Positions 1 through 7,221 of a stretch of 33,386 nucleotides of DNA are shown here, piece after piece (position 1 is the stretch's first letter; the number at the start of each line of letters is the position of its first letter). The notes under the pieces were generated by a model. That model was not told the DNA's origin. It made no database searches and saw only the letters and a program-made list of their open reading frames with translations. Source of the stretch: DSWT01 sp035415725 (GTDB taxonomy: Bacteria > Chloroflexota > Anaerolineae > B4-G1 > SLSP01). The position numbers and the translations under genes are program-made. The stretch covers positions 1 through 33,386 of the forward strand of contig DAOOGN010000041.1 of the NCBI GenBank assembly GCA_035415725.1, read 5' to 3'.

Positions 1-26
1 TGTTTCTATAAGCCCATCCCCCCTGC

Positions 27-57
27 CCCCCTTCCCTCCAGGAAGGGGGATTTTTTT
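27..57 (+). terminator. Rho-independent terminator-like hairpin
   Basis: A 9-bp stem (27-35 pairing with 41-49, CCCCCTTCC / GGAAGGGGG) with a 5-nt loop is followed by A and seven T residues (51-57). This is the layout of an intrinsic terminator for transcription entering from the left on the plus strand. It is also the first of three adjacent hairpins, so it may equally be part of a repeat element. Confidence 0.5.
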
Positions 58-58
58 G

Positions 59-103
59 GGGGGGTGTGGCGGGCGGCTTCGCCGCCCGCCACACCCCCCT
101 TTT
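59..103. repeat. Perfect 19-bp inverted repeat (hairpin)
   Basis: Bases 59-77 pair perfectly with 81-99 around a TTC loop, giving a 19-bp, almost all-GC stem. It is flanked by seven T on the left (51-57) and four T on the right (100-103). It could act as a terminator, but its perfection and its place between two other hairpins suggest a palindromic repeat element. Confidence 0.7.
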
Positions 104-139
104 GCCCCCTTCTTCCCCGCTTGCGGGGGAGAAGGGGGC
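104..139. repeat. GC-rich inverted repeat, third hairpin
   Basis: Bases 104-119 pair with 124-139 (one T:G wobble) around a 4-nt loop. The sequence that follows (GGGGGATGAGAGGG) resembles the dispersed 'C-rich stem, then ggggatgaggg' extragenic palindromes often seen in Chloroflexota and cyanobacterial genomes; that resemblance is from memory. The rest of 140-300 holds no gene I can support. Confidence 0.65.
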
Positions 140-261
140 TGGGGGATGAGAGGGTCAGCACCTGCCGAAGGGGTAACCTATTATGTGCCCTCCCCAAAGT
201 CCCGTTCGCCATCTGACAAAGGTGGCTGAATAGTTACATCCATAAGATAATTCTTTAAGCC

Positions 262-287
262 TCTGAAAATAGTCTCTGAAAATAGTC
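262..287. repeat. 13-bp tandem direct repeat
   Basis: TCTGAAAATAGTC occurs twice head to tail (262-274 and 275-287). It is followed by three further TAGTC words up to base 310, which run into the stop codon of the toroid-like gene. This looks like a small slippage-generated repeat with no evident function. Confidence 0.6.
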
Positions 288-300
288 TGATAGTCGGTAG

Positions 301-2157
301 TCAGATAGTCCTGGTCAAATGCTCTGCTCCACGCCGGATGTGAATTTCCGGCGCAGCGAATTCGCAGCGGCAGTAAGGATTGTCGAAGCGCGGATAGTTA
401 TGGAGGGGAATTTCCTCTCCCGCAATCCGCAGTGGCCCGCTCCACCCGAAACTGAACCATCCCTGCGAAGGAGAATTGTAGCTAATATCCAGCCCATCAC
501 AAGTCACAGTACTCGCCGCGACCGCCTCCACGAAAGCTGCAAAGTCACCCCAGTCGGCGCGACGGCCCATCTCGACCAGCCAGACGTTATCCGGCGCCGC
601 GGCCCGCGCCTCGATGACCGCGCCGTCGCCATCGGCCAGCCAGCGCAGCGGATGCTGGCTGTAAAGGGCCAGGTAGCCGTCATCCTTGCGGGCGAAGACC
701 CAGTTGCCACGTTCGACAACGTCATCAAAGGCGGCGCGGGGGAAGTAGGCGTGGGAGAACGGGAAAGCATCGTCCGGCGGCGCGTGATAGATGCAGATGA
801 GCACGTTGCGATGTTGTGCGGCGCGGGGCATCACGCCGTTGCCCGCCCAGAAGTTGGGACGCGAAATCTCGTCCACTGCGCCGGGATGATTGGTAAACAC
901 GACGGCGTCAATGCCAAGCGTGGCCTGCCAGATGTGCTGCTGGTAGCCGGGCTTGCCGCGGCGGTAATCCTGCGCACAACTGAGCAGGTACTCCGGCGTG
1001 CGATAGGTCTGGATGTGAACTTCGGTCAGTGCGTGGCAATCGATGACGGGATCAATCTCGCCCCATTCCGCTCTCTGCCAGGCAAACAGCTTGTCGTAGC
1101 GCGCCTGATAATCTTCGTAGAGCATAATCTGACGCTCAGCCCGCGTGCGCTGCGCCAGGTCGTAGATGCGGGGGTGGATGTAGTCCTGGATGCTCCAGTA
1201 CAGATGCCCGTCCTCCATATCGTCGAAAGACAGGCCATATTGAGGCGCAGCGTCAATGTTGATGCTGTGCCGCTCCCGGCACAACAGCGGCGTCTGTAAA
1301 TCGCCCGCCACCGCCGCGATCAGCGGCGGACAGCGATAGGTGCTCGTCGCCAACGGGACCGTCCCCAGGCTGTGCGGGTTGTTGAACAAGCCCATGCCGA
1401 ACATCAGTTTGGCGGTGTTGGCGGCATCTTCCTCGCGTCCACCCTTGATAAGGCGTGTGTACGTGCGCCCGTGCGTACAGCCGAAGACGCCGCGATAGGT
1501 GTGCAGCGCCATTTCGAAGAGGATCACGTCGATGAGCAAACCGGCCTGACGGCGCACTGCCGCTTCTCGCGCAAAGTCATAGAGGTTGACCAGCGCGAGC
1601 AGGTCTTCCTCGAAGTAGCAATTCGAGAGCCACTCACTGAAGCCGAAGCGCGCGCGGAAGTTGCACCAGCGCTGGATGAGGTGCAGGGCGTGGTCGATGT
1701 GGTAGCGCCCGTCATTGCCGTCGTTCTCGAAAATGCGATCCTCGAAAAGCTGACCCGCCAGCAGTTCGTCGCTGTGGAAGATGATCTGGTGGTTTTCGGT
1801 GTGGTAGCAGCGGTGATTGTCGCCTGCCGGTTCGTCCCACCAGTACTTAAAGCGCAGTACACACGCTTCGATGGCAGCGATCAGATCGCGCGAGATGCCG
1901 GCGGGGCTTTCGTGGTACCGGTACAAAATGCGCAGCAGCCCGCCGACGGTGAAATCGCAGCAGTCCTGGCGCGAATCCGCAAAAGCAATCCCTTCGCGGA
2001 TCGGCTCTTCATCCACTGCCAGGCCGAGTTCCAGGCGGGCGATCTGGCTGAAGAAGCCGACGCGCCCGCCGGGCGACTGGGCGGCGCAGAATTCCAGGTA
2101 GCGTTGGCGGCGCTGTTCATAAGTTTCCTGTGGTTCAGGCCAGTAGGTGTCTTCCAT
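301..2157 (-). CDS. Uncharacterised (alpha/alpha)-toroid-like protein
   Basis: The 618-residue protein has no signal peptide. Its first 400 residues look all-helical, with aromatic and charged motifs spaced as in (alpha/alpha)6 toroid enzymes such as heparinase-type lyases and some glycosidases. A block around residues 118-135 (HTENHQIIFHS) is followed by FGFSEWLSNCYFEEDLLA near 170 and CTHGRTYTR near 228; these His/Glu/Arg/Tyr clusters could form an active site. The C-terminal ~200 residues look beta-rich. I recall uncharacterised actinobacterial and Chloroflexota proteins with the same TENHQI block. I prefer ATG at 2157 over TTG at 2163, because AGGA lies 9 nt upstream of the ATG. Polysaccharide lyase or hydrolase activity is inference only. 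Confidence 0.75.
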   Translation of the reverse strand: MEDTYWPEPQETYEQRRQRYLEFCAAQSPGGRVGFFSQIARLELGLAVDEEPIREGIAFADSRQDCCDFTVGGLLRILYRYHESPAGISRDLIAAIEACVLRFKYWWDEPAGDNHRCYHTENHQIIFHSDELLAGQLFEDRIFENDGNDGRYHIDHALHLIQRWCNFRARFGFSEWLSNCYFEEDLLALVNLYDFAREAAVRRQAGLLIDVILFEMALHTYRGVFGCTHGRTYTRLIKGGREEDAANTAKLMFGMGLFNNPHSLGTVPLATSTYRCPPLIAAVAGDLQTPLLCRERHSINIDAAPQYGLSFDDMEDGHLYWSIQDYIHPRIYDLAQRTRAERQIMLYEDYQARYDKLFAWQRAEWGEIDPVIDCHALTEVHIQTYRTPEYLLSCAQDYRRGKPGYQQHIWQATLGIDAVVFTNHPGAVDEISRPNFWAGNGVMPRAAQHRNVLICIYHAPPDDAFPFSHAYFPRAAFDDVVERGNWVFARKDDGYLALYSQHPLRWLADGDGAVIEARAAAPDNVWLVEMGRRADWGDFAAFVEAVAASTVTCDGLDISYNSPSQGWFSFGWSGPLRIAGEEIPLHNYPRFDNPYCRCEFAAPEIHIRRGAEHLTRTI

Positions 2158-2262
2158 AACCAATCATCCTTTGGCGAAATAGTCGAGTCGTCGTCAATCT
2201 CGGAGTCGGAGCGACCCGTTGCCGTTCTTCAACCCACACATTTCCAATCAACCCAGCGCCAA

Positions 2263-2745
2263 TCACAAATCCAGCCGGTAGCGGCACTTCTGGCGCTCGC
2301 CCATCTGGTACATATCCGTGTCTTCCGGCAGGTCGACGATCTCGACGAAGGTAGCGCCGGCAAGCTCGCATGTCCGCCGCGAGGCGTAGTTGTCGGGATT
2401 ACACGTGATCCACAACGGATTCAGGCCGTGGCAACGGGCCAGGGGCAAGAGTAACGCACAACTACGGGCTGCATAGTGATGACCGCGATACATCGGCAGC
2501 ACGCGGTAGCCGATGTGCCCTGCGTACATCACGATATGGGGCGTGTTGCCGATGCGCAGATCGATTCTGCCGATTTCCAGTTTTTGCCCGACGAGCATCA
2601 TCTTGAAGTGATAAGCCGGGACGTACTGGCAATAGGGATCGCCAGGTTCGGTCTCAACCAGGGATAACATCAGGTCCCTATCTACCAGACGGCCGGGATC
2701 GTAAAATTCGATGGATTCGCTGCTCTGCATCTTCATCCTCACCAT
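2263..2745 (-). CDS. GNAT-family N-acetyltransferase
   Basis: The 160-residue protein has a typical GNAT fold pattern. GHIGYRVLPMYRGHHYA (about residues 77-93) matches the beta4/motif A segment, in which the (R/Q)xxGx(G/A) loop binds acetyl-CoA pyrophosphate; here it is RGHHYA. WITCNPDNYASRRTCELAGA (about 112-131) matches the motif B region that follows in this family. The acceptor substrate cannot be told. ATG at 2745 has GAGG five nt upstream. The gene lies between the toroid-like gene (105 bp downstream) and the restriction locus, is on the same strand as both, and has a 221-bp upstream gap, so it may have its own promoter. Confidence 0.85.
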   Translation of the reverse strand: MVRMKMQSSESIEFYDPGRLVDRDLMLSLVETEPGDPYCQYVPAYHFKMMLVGQKLEIGRIDLRIGNTPHIVMYAGHIGYRVLPMYRGHHYAARSCALLLPLARCHGLNPLWITCNPDNYASRRTCELAGATFVEIVDLPEDTDMYQMGERQKCRYRLDL

Positions 2746-2919
2746 GGGTATCCTCTATCCGAACGGTTTTACATTGTACTTCTCTCTATAATACAAGGCA
2801 AGCCATGCCGTAACGTAGTCTGAAGACAGGGCGTAGTTTATAAGAGCAATCTTTTGTCTGACAGGTTCTACAAACATGGATTTGAAAGGGGGAGGCCAAA
2901 ATGCATGGGGCAATATGGC

Positions 2920-2963
2920 GCTCGCCGCCAACCGTAAAGAGCCGGCGGCATGGTTGGCGGAGC
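2920..2963 (-). terminator. Imperfect hairpin after the endonuclease gene
   Basis: Bases 2920-2933 pair with 2952-2963 (GGTTGGCGG plus AGC, with a 2-nt bulge), only a few bases past the endonuclease stop codon on the minus strand. The stem is stable but no T-tract follows on the minus strand, so a terminator or mRNA-stabilising role is uncertain. The remainder of 2746-2966 has no supported gene. Confidence 0.3.
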
Positions 2964-2966
2964 ACG

Positions 2967-3767
2967 TCAAGGCAATTCGCACGCTCGTTGCCACAATTCC
3001 GGGTAATACTCCCGAACCTTGCGCAACACTCCATATTCCTCATCACGTTCAGGAAGTGGTTCAAGCGCAAAGACTTCGGAAACCCAGATAGCCTGTTCTA
3101 TCGACGGGTAATACTTGAGTTGTCCACCGGAATGTCCATACCATTCAATGATAACACCATGGGCATCCTCGCCAACCAAACGACGGCCTTGCGCTGACCA
3201 GGATAGAGCAAGTGGATCGGGAAAAGTCAAAGCATAGCGATACATTTGATAGGTCAAGGTCTTTTCATCCCATTGCAAAACAAGATAAAAGCTCTTTTGG
3301 GTATCAATGGTTCCGCCATGGGCGATATCAACATCATCATGCCATTGTGCCACTAACCGCAGTAGAATTTCGCCAGCCCTCACTGGTGCAGTCTCAAAAT
3401 CATCCAATCCTTCTCTCTGCAAAACATCCCAAAATTTACCCGATGAGTTAGAGACTTCAATAGTAACACGCCCTGTTCGCTGCACATCTCGCAGTAGCTT
3501 ACGCATTTTGCAAGCGATGCCATAGTATGTATCCGGTACCTCAGCAAGCGGGACAAGGACATCGTAGATTGCTTTACTTTCTTGCGCGGTGCCTTGAAAG
3601 GCTAATGCCACGGCTCTCTCAAAATCGCGCCAACCGGGCAGCGTCTTGCCTTTCGGTCGCGCCAATTGCCCACTGCCGTCTTGATAGGTACTTAAGATGA
3701 GGCGGATCTTCTCTAACTGAGCAAGTGTAATGAGTCCTTGTGTAGAAGCTGAATTTTCCACAGTCAT
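2967..3767 (-). CDS. Candidate type II restriction endonuclease
   Basis: The 266-residue cytoplasmic protein is assigned mainly by context: it lies 22 bp downstream of a controller-size XRE gene and beside a divergent DNA adenine methyltransferase. A PD-(D/E)XK-like core can be proposed: Glu50 (GWRDFERAVALAF), Asp69 (SKAIYDVLVP) and Lys87 (YGIACKMRK), followed by the strand VTIEVSNSSGKFWD (101-114). The residue two before the Lys is Ala85, where the motif usually has Asp or Glu, so the nuclease may be a variant or use Glu63. I recall uncharacterised homologues with the same 'CKMR' and 'SNSxGKFW' blocks. Start ATG 3767. GC is lower than in the genes to the left. Recognition sequence unknown. 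Confidence 0.6.
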   Translation of the reverse strand: MTVENSASTQGLITLAQLEKIRLILSTYQDGSGQLARPKGKTLPGWRDFERAVALAFQGTAQESKAIYDVLVPLAEVPDTYYGIACKMRKLLRDVQRTGRVTIEVSNSSGKFWDVLQREGLDDFETAPVRAGEILLRLVAQWHDDVDIAHGGTIDTQKSFYLVLQWDEKTLTYQMYRYALTFPDPLALSWSAQGRRLVGEDAHGVIIEWYGHSGGQLKYYPSIEQAIWVSEVFALEPLPERDEEYGVLRKVREYYPELWQRACELP

Positions 3768-3789
3768 TGCCTTCGCCTTATGCCCGACA

Positions 3790-4008
3790 TCAATCAGACA
3801 ATTCTATTTCATCTTTCAAGAGTTCATCTGTGGTTACATTGAACAGACGTGCAATTTTAAGCACAAACTCGGCCGTTGGCTTCTTCTTACCAGACTCAAG
3901 CTCACTGATATAACCATGGGCACTGTGTCCAACAGCCTCAGCTAATTGCTTAAGCGTCATATTGTGTTTGATACGCAAAGCACGCAGTTTATCGCCAAAT
4001 CTTTGCAT
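3790..4008 (-). CDS. XRE-family HTH regulator, probable R-M controller (C protein)
   Basis: The 72-residue protein is almost entirely one Cro/C1-type helix-turn-helix domain: KLRALRIKHNMTLKQLAEAV (about residues 7-26), then the recognition helix region SAHGYISELESGKKKP, then FVLKIARLFNVTTDELL. Its size, its position just upstream of the endonuclease gene and its divergence from the methyltransferase match controller proteins of type II R-M systems, which delay nuclease expression until the host DNA is methylated. It probably binds the palindromes in 4009-4077. An AGGG lies about 8-9 nt before its ATG. Confidence 0.8.
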   Translation of the reverse strand: MQRFGDKLRALRIKHNMTLKQLAEAVGHSAHGYISELESGKKKPTAEFVLKIARLFNVTTDELLKDEIELSD

Positions 4009-4013
4009 CTATG

Positions 4014-4025
4014 AGTCCCTTGACT
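4014..4025. promoter_or_regulatory. Second small palindrome AGTC-N4-GACT
   Basis: AGTC (4014-4017) and GACT (4022-4025) form an inverted repeat that overlaps the -35 hexamer TTGACT of the methyltransferase promoter and the ribosome-binding region of the controller gene. Characterised C-boxes use GACT/AGTC half-sites, although in the opposite orientation. Treat as a weak candidate operator. Confidence 0.3.
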
Positions 4026-4047
4026 ATTTCAAAGAGTATGGTATAAT
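4020..4047 (+). promoter_or_regulatory. Sigma70-type promoter of the methyltransferase gene
   Basis: TTGACT (4020-4025) and TATAAT (4042-4047) are separated by 16 bp. The -10 box is perfect and the -35 box matches 5 of 6 consensus bases. Transcription should start near 4054, giving a short leader with GAGG (4067-4070) seven nt before the ATG at 4078. Confidence 0.8.
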
Positions 4048-4065
4048 TGTCTCCAATAGAGACAA
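4047..4065. promoter_or_regulatory. Probable controller operator, 19-bp palindrome
   Basis: TTGTCTC (4047-4053) and GAGACAA (4059-4065) form a perfect 7-bp inverted repeat around CAATA. It begins in the -10 box and spans the expected start site of the methyltransferase promoter, an ideal position for repression. The adjacent XRE gene is the natural candidate ligand; binding itself is inferred. Confidence 0.65.
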
Positions 4066-4077
4066 AGAGGATATTTT

Positions 4078-4947
4078 ATGGACGACAATTACCCAATGCT
4101 CAATAGCCCTATCCGATGGGTTGGCGGAAAATCGCGGCTCAGGCAACAAATTGTTGATTTGTTACCCAAACACACCTGTTATGTAGAACCATTTGCCGGC
4201 GCCGCCTGGGTCCTATTTGCCAAACCACCTAGCGAGGTTGAGGTGCTGAATGACATTGATCAAGAACTGGTGAACTTTTTCCGAGTGCTCAAAGAAAAAC
4301 CCGAAGAACTCATCCTTTCTTTTGAATGGGAATTGGTCTCACGGGCAGAATTTGAACGGTTAGCAGCTCTCAAGCCCACCGAACTCACTGACATTCAGCG
4401 TGCACATCGCTTTTATTACATCATTATGGCCGGCTGGGGTGGCGAACTGGACTATCCACGTTTTCAAACCAGCATCACAGACGGTGGACATGGCAACCGA
4501 CTCATCGGCGCTTTGAAACACCTCCGGCAACGACTGGAACCGGTCCACAAACGACTGCGCACCGTGATTATTGAGAACCTGGATTGGCGCGAGTGCATTC
4601 AACGTTATGATCGTAAAATGACTGTTATGTATATTGATCCTCCCTACCCTGGCAACAAATGCAATTATGCTCATAATATGCGCGATTGGCAAGATCATTG
4701 GGAATTATCCGAACGTCTAAAACACACACAATGTCAATGGATATTATCATCTTATGATATCCCAGAAATCAGGAAACTCTATCCCGATTATCATATCATC
4801 CCCGTTCAATCTTTCTCTGGAATGCGTGTGAAAAAGACAAATGCAGAGAGACTTCTCAATGAAGAAGTATTGATTACCAATTTCACCCCTGGGACTGCAT
4901 ATCCAGTCGAGGAATCTTCCCCGGAACAGATCAAACTCCTATTATAG
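4078..4947 (+). CDS. D12-class N6-adenine DNA methyltransferase
   Basis: The 289-residue protein carries the Dam/D12 (alpha-group) motifs in order: the AdoMet-binding segment PIRWVGGKSRL (11-21), VEPFAGAAWVLF (36-47), LNDID (57-61) and the catalytic motif DPPYPG (187-192). It transfers a methyl group from AdoMet to N6 of adenine in a short DNA target. Its divergent pairing with a controller and a candidate endonuclease makes it the protective methylase of a type II R-M system; an orphan Dam is the alternative. The target cannot be read from sequence. The gene is on the plus strand with its own promoter, and is near 42% GC in a sampled line (4261-4320), suggesting acquisition. Confidence 0.9.
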   Translation: MDDNYPMLNSPIRWVGGKSRLRQQIVDLLPKHTCYVEPFAGAAWVLFAKPPSEVEVLNDIDQELVNFFRVLKEKPEELILSFEWELVSRAEFERLAALKPTELTDIQRAHRFYYIIMAGWGGELDYPRFQTSITDGGHGNRLIGALKHLRQRLEPVHKRLRTVIIENLDWRECIQRYDRKMTVMYIDPPYPGNKCNYAHNMRDWQDHWELSERLKHTQCQWILSSYDIPEIRKLYPDYHIIPVQSFSGMRVKKTNAERLLNEEVLITNFTPGTAYPVEESSPEQIKLLL

Positions 4948-5137
4948 CAATAACCTCAATTCGCATCGTCTCACATGGATACGGCACCAGCGAATGTTAA
5001 CGCCGCACAAGCAAAGATGACGAACAGCCTCACGGCTTCTGTACCTAGCACGATCAACAGTGAAACTGTCGCCGGTTGTCCACAACGCCAGTCTCTTCCG
5101 TATATTCTTTTGATCCAGGAGACTATTAATGAATAAT
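4948..5137. other. Convergent intergenic gap, nothing recognised
   Basis: This 190-bp space separates the 3' ends of the methyltransferase (plus) and the PHP gene (minus). A terminator would be expected, but I see only a very short GTTG/CAAC palindrome and no T-tract. The ATG at 5129 opens a frame antisense to the PHP gene, which I do not accept as a gene. Confidence 0.5.
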
Positions 5138-6034
5138 TTACAGCAGGTTACTATCTACCTGCAACGCATTCGTCCATGCGCGATGACCCTGCGCGTCCTC
5201 GATTTCCAGGTAAGCATACGTCCACTCCGGCGGGATATCAAACACAGCTTGAGTGAACAACTGGCCCTCAAAACTGCCTGTGCGCGCTCCACGGTAGGCA
5301 GGACCGACGAGGCGGGCAAACTGCACCGGCGAGGTTTCGATGGCAACGGTGTTGCCGTTACCGGTGATGGAGTGAAAATCAGGGCCGGTGCTCGCGTAGA
5401 AGTTTCCCGCGCGGATAGCATCCATGATCGCGGAGCGCGAGAGTTCCGGCGCGTTGACCACGATCCAGCCGCCATTCCAGCCGGGATGCTCGGTGCGGAT
5501 GTGCGCATCATCGCAGGCCAAACCGAGTACGGCGGGGTGACGCGCCAACAGCGCGTTCCAATACGCACTGCCATCCCCCTTACCGTTGAGCCAGTGGCAG
5601 ACGTGGTTGTAGACTTCTACGCCGTCGAAATTCCAACGCAGCACGTCATCGAACGTATTGCCCGTCCATTGCGGATGCGCTAGAATCAACAGTCCACCTT
5701 GTTGCCGCGTCGCTTCGAGCGCGGCGACGAAACCCATCTCGCGCGTGATGCCGGTGAACGTCCCCAGGCAGGCGACGTGATAATACGCGCCGCCGGCGTC
5801 ATGGCCGTCCAACTCGATGCCATCCAGCCAGAGCACCGGGGAGTCTTCCACATCCGCCATGGCATTGGAGCTAATCCAATGATCGGTGCGACAGAGGAAG
5901 TCGTACCCCGCGCCGGCATACATGCGTGCTAATTCCGCAAAGGTGCTGCCGCCATCCGAGGCCGTGCTGTGCAGATGCGTGTTGCCCTTGTACCAGTTTC
6001 CGCTTGTGTGGTAACGAAAAGTCAAAGATGTCAT
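5138..6034 (-). CDS. PHP-domain metal-dependent hydrolase (CehA/McbA type)
   Basis: The 298-residue protein shows the polymerase-and-histidinol-phosphatase fold's metal ligands: NTHLHSTASDG (His20, His22, Asp27), RTDHW (Asp51-His52), Glu74, LILAHP (His120) and CDDAH (Asp175, Asp176, His178). PHP enzymes use a cluster of two or three metals to hydrolyse phosphoesters, including the tyrosine phosphatases of capsule clusters. The C-terminal ~80 residues look like a beta-sandwich seen in CehA-like members. There is no signal peptide, so it is presumably cytoplasmic. It is the last gene of the run and starts in an ATGA overlap with the GT4 upstream, which ties it to the glycan pathway. Substrate unknown. 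Confidence 0.85.
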   Translation of the reverse strand: MTSLTFRYHTSGNWYKGNTHLHSTASDGGSTFAELARMYAGAGYDFLCRTDHWISSNAMADVEDSPVLWLDGIELDGHDAGGAYYHVACLGTFTGITREMGFVAALEATRQQGGLLILAHPQWTGNTFDDVLRWNFDGVEVYNHVCHWLNGKGDGSAYWNALLARHPAVLGLACDDAHIRTEHPGWNGGWIVVNAPELSRSAIMDAIRAGNFYASTGPDFHSITGNGNTVAIETSPVQFARLVGPAYRGARTGSFEGQLFTQAVFDIPPEWTYAYLEIEDAQGHRAWTNALQVDSNLL

Positions 6035-7212
6035 AGATTTTTAACGCGACTGAAGTCCTCCCTATACGGCATAGCCGGTGATTCCCGCGGCGTCCGCGAA
6101 GACAACGTATCAGATAATCTTTCATCAGGGTATAGTACAGCCAATAAGTTCCGCGCGGTGACAGTCCAGGTGAAGCGTTGACTCCAGTCCAGGCCGGCAC
6201 TGCGCAAGGCAGCACGCCAATCTACATTCGTCAACAACAAAGCCATCGCTTCCGCCAATGCAGATACATCGGTTGGGTCTACAGTCAATGCGGCCTCACC
6301 AACAGCCTCCGGCAGGCTTGTCGTGTTACTGGTGACTACGGGCGTGCCACAGGCCAGCGCTTCCAGTGGAGGAAGGCCAAATCCCTCGTAGAGTGAAGGA
6401 TAGACGAGCAGCGCTGCCTGCCGGTAAAGTGCCGGCATAGCGGTCTGGGCGATGAAGCCGGGCAGCAACACTCCCGCCGCCCGTGCCCGCGCCGTCAAGT
6501 CGGCACTGCTCCAACGCGGCACTCCAGCCCAGACAAGCGGAGGTGTCTCTGTGCATCGCTCGCGCAACAATGTATATGCCTCCAACAACCGTGCCAGGTT
6601 CTTGCGGGGATGGATGTTGCCGAGGGCCAGGATGTAGCCGGGAGTCAGGCCATACGGAGCGAGCATCGCGACATCATCGGCAGTAGGAGCGGGACGGAAA
6701 GCCACACTGACGCCCGGCAGCACCACGCTGGTTTTCTGAGCCACGGCGGGATGAAAGCGCACAATTTCGCGGCGCGTGAATTCCGAAAGGGCAATGACCC
6801 GCTCTGCCCGACGCACGGCAAGGCCGGTCAGCATACGCATGTAGAATGCGATGAAACGGGGGAAATATTCCGGGTGCGCGCGAAACGACATATCGTGAAC
6901 CAGCACCGCCGCGTGGCAGGGTGTGATAGGCGGCAAGAAGAAGGTGGAGAGATACCAATCGGGGTGCAGGTGCGCAAGATGATAAGTCTGCTGCCAGAGG
7001 TAGAAGGGCAATGGCCGGTAGGGGCCGGTGTTCACGGTGGGATACGTCGCCGACGTGATCGTCGGCAGCGCCATGAGCCCATCTGGCGTCGCCAGGAGCA
7101 CGGCGTCGCCAGCAACGTTCAGCGCGGCCAGTCCTTGCAGCAGACCAGTTAGATAGCTTTCATTGCCGCCGCGCCGCCGCCCGATTTCCGTCGCATTGAT
7201 GACTAAGCGCAT
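6031..7212 (-). CDS. Glycosyltransferase family 4
   Basis: This 393-residue GT-B glycosyltransferase has the N-terminal GGNESY loop (15-20), a nucleotide-sugar domain beginning with YILALGNIHPRKNLARLLEA (193-212), and the retaining EX7E motif EGFGLPPLE (Glu276, Glu284) followed by ALACGTPVV. It should move a hexose-type sugar from a nucleotide donor to a growing glycan on the cytoplasmic face. The last ~35 residues are polar, lie outside the fold and are of unknown use. ATG 7212 has AGG five nt upstream. The gene lies 9 bp after the next GT4, and its stop overlaps the PHP start. Confidence 0.92.
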   Translation of the reverse strand: MRLVINATEIGRRRGGNESYLTGLLQGLAALNVAGDAVLLATPDGLMALPTITSATYPTVNTGPYRPLPFYLWQQTYHLAHLHPDWYLSTFFLPPITPCHAAVLVHDMSFRAHPEYFPRFIAFYMRMLTGLAVRRAERVIALSEFTRREIVRFHPAVAQKTSVVLPGVSVAFRPAPTADDVAMLAPYGLTPGYILALGNIHPRKNLARLLEAYTLLRERCTETPPLVWAGVPRWSSADLTARARAAGVLLPGFIAQTAMPALYRQAALLVYPSLYEGFGLPPLEALACGTPVVTSNTTSLPEAVGEAALTVDPTDVSALAEAMALLLTNVDWRAALRSAGLDWSQRFTWTVTARNLLAVLYPDERLSDTLSSRTPRESPAMPYREDFSRVKNL

Positions 7213-7221
7213 CAGAACCTG

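Noticed and set aside
319..2454. Two long plus-strand open frames (326 and 360 codons)
   Set aside because: They lie antisense to the toroid-like and GNAT genes, have no family-like motifs, and exist because GC-rich genes leave few stops on the other strand.
2780..2830. Promoter for the GNAT gene (TATTAT on the minus strand)
   Set aside because: No acceptable -35 hexamer at the right distance, so it is not listed as a feature.
2755..3070. Short minus-strand frames of 79 and 94 codons between the GNAT and endonuclease genes
   Set aside because: No recognisable motif or ribosome-binding site; they overlap the endonuclease 3' end in other frames.
5129..5683. Plus-strand frame with a GGAG-like site and ATG at 5129
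   Set aside because: It runs antisense through the PHP gene, whose metal-binding motifs are clear, and its own product has no recognisable features.
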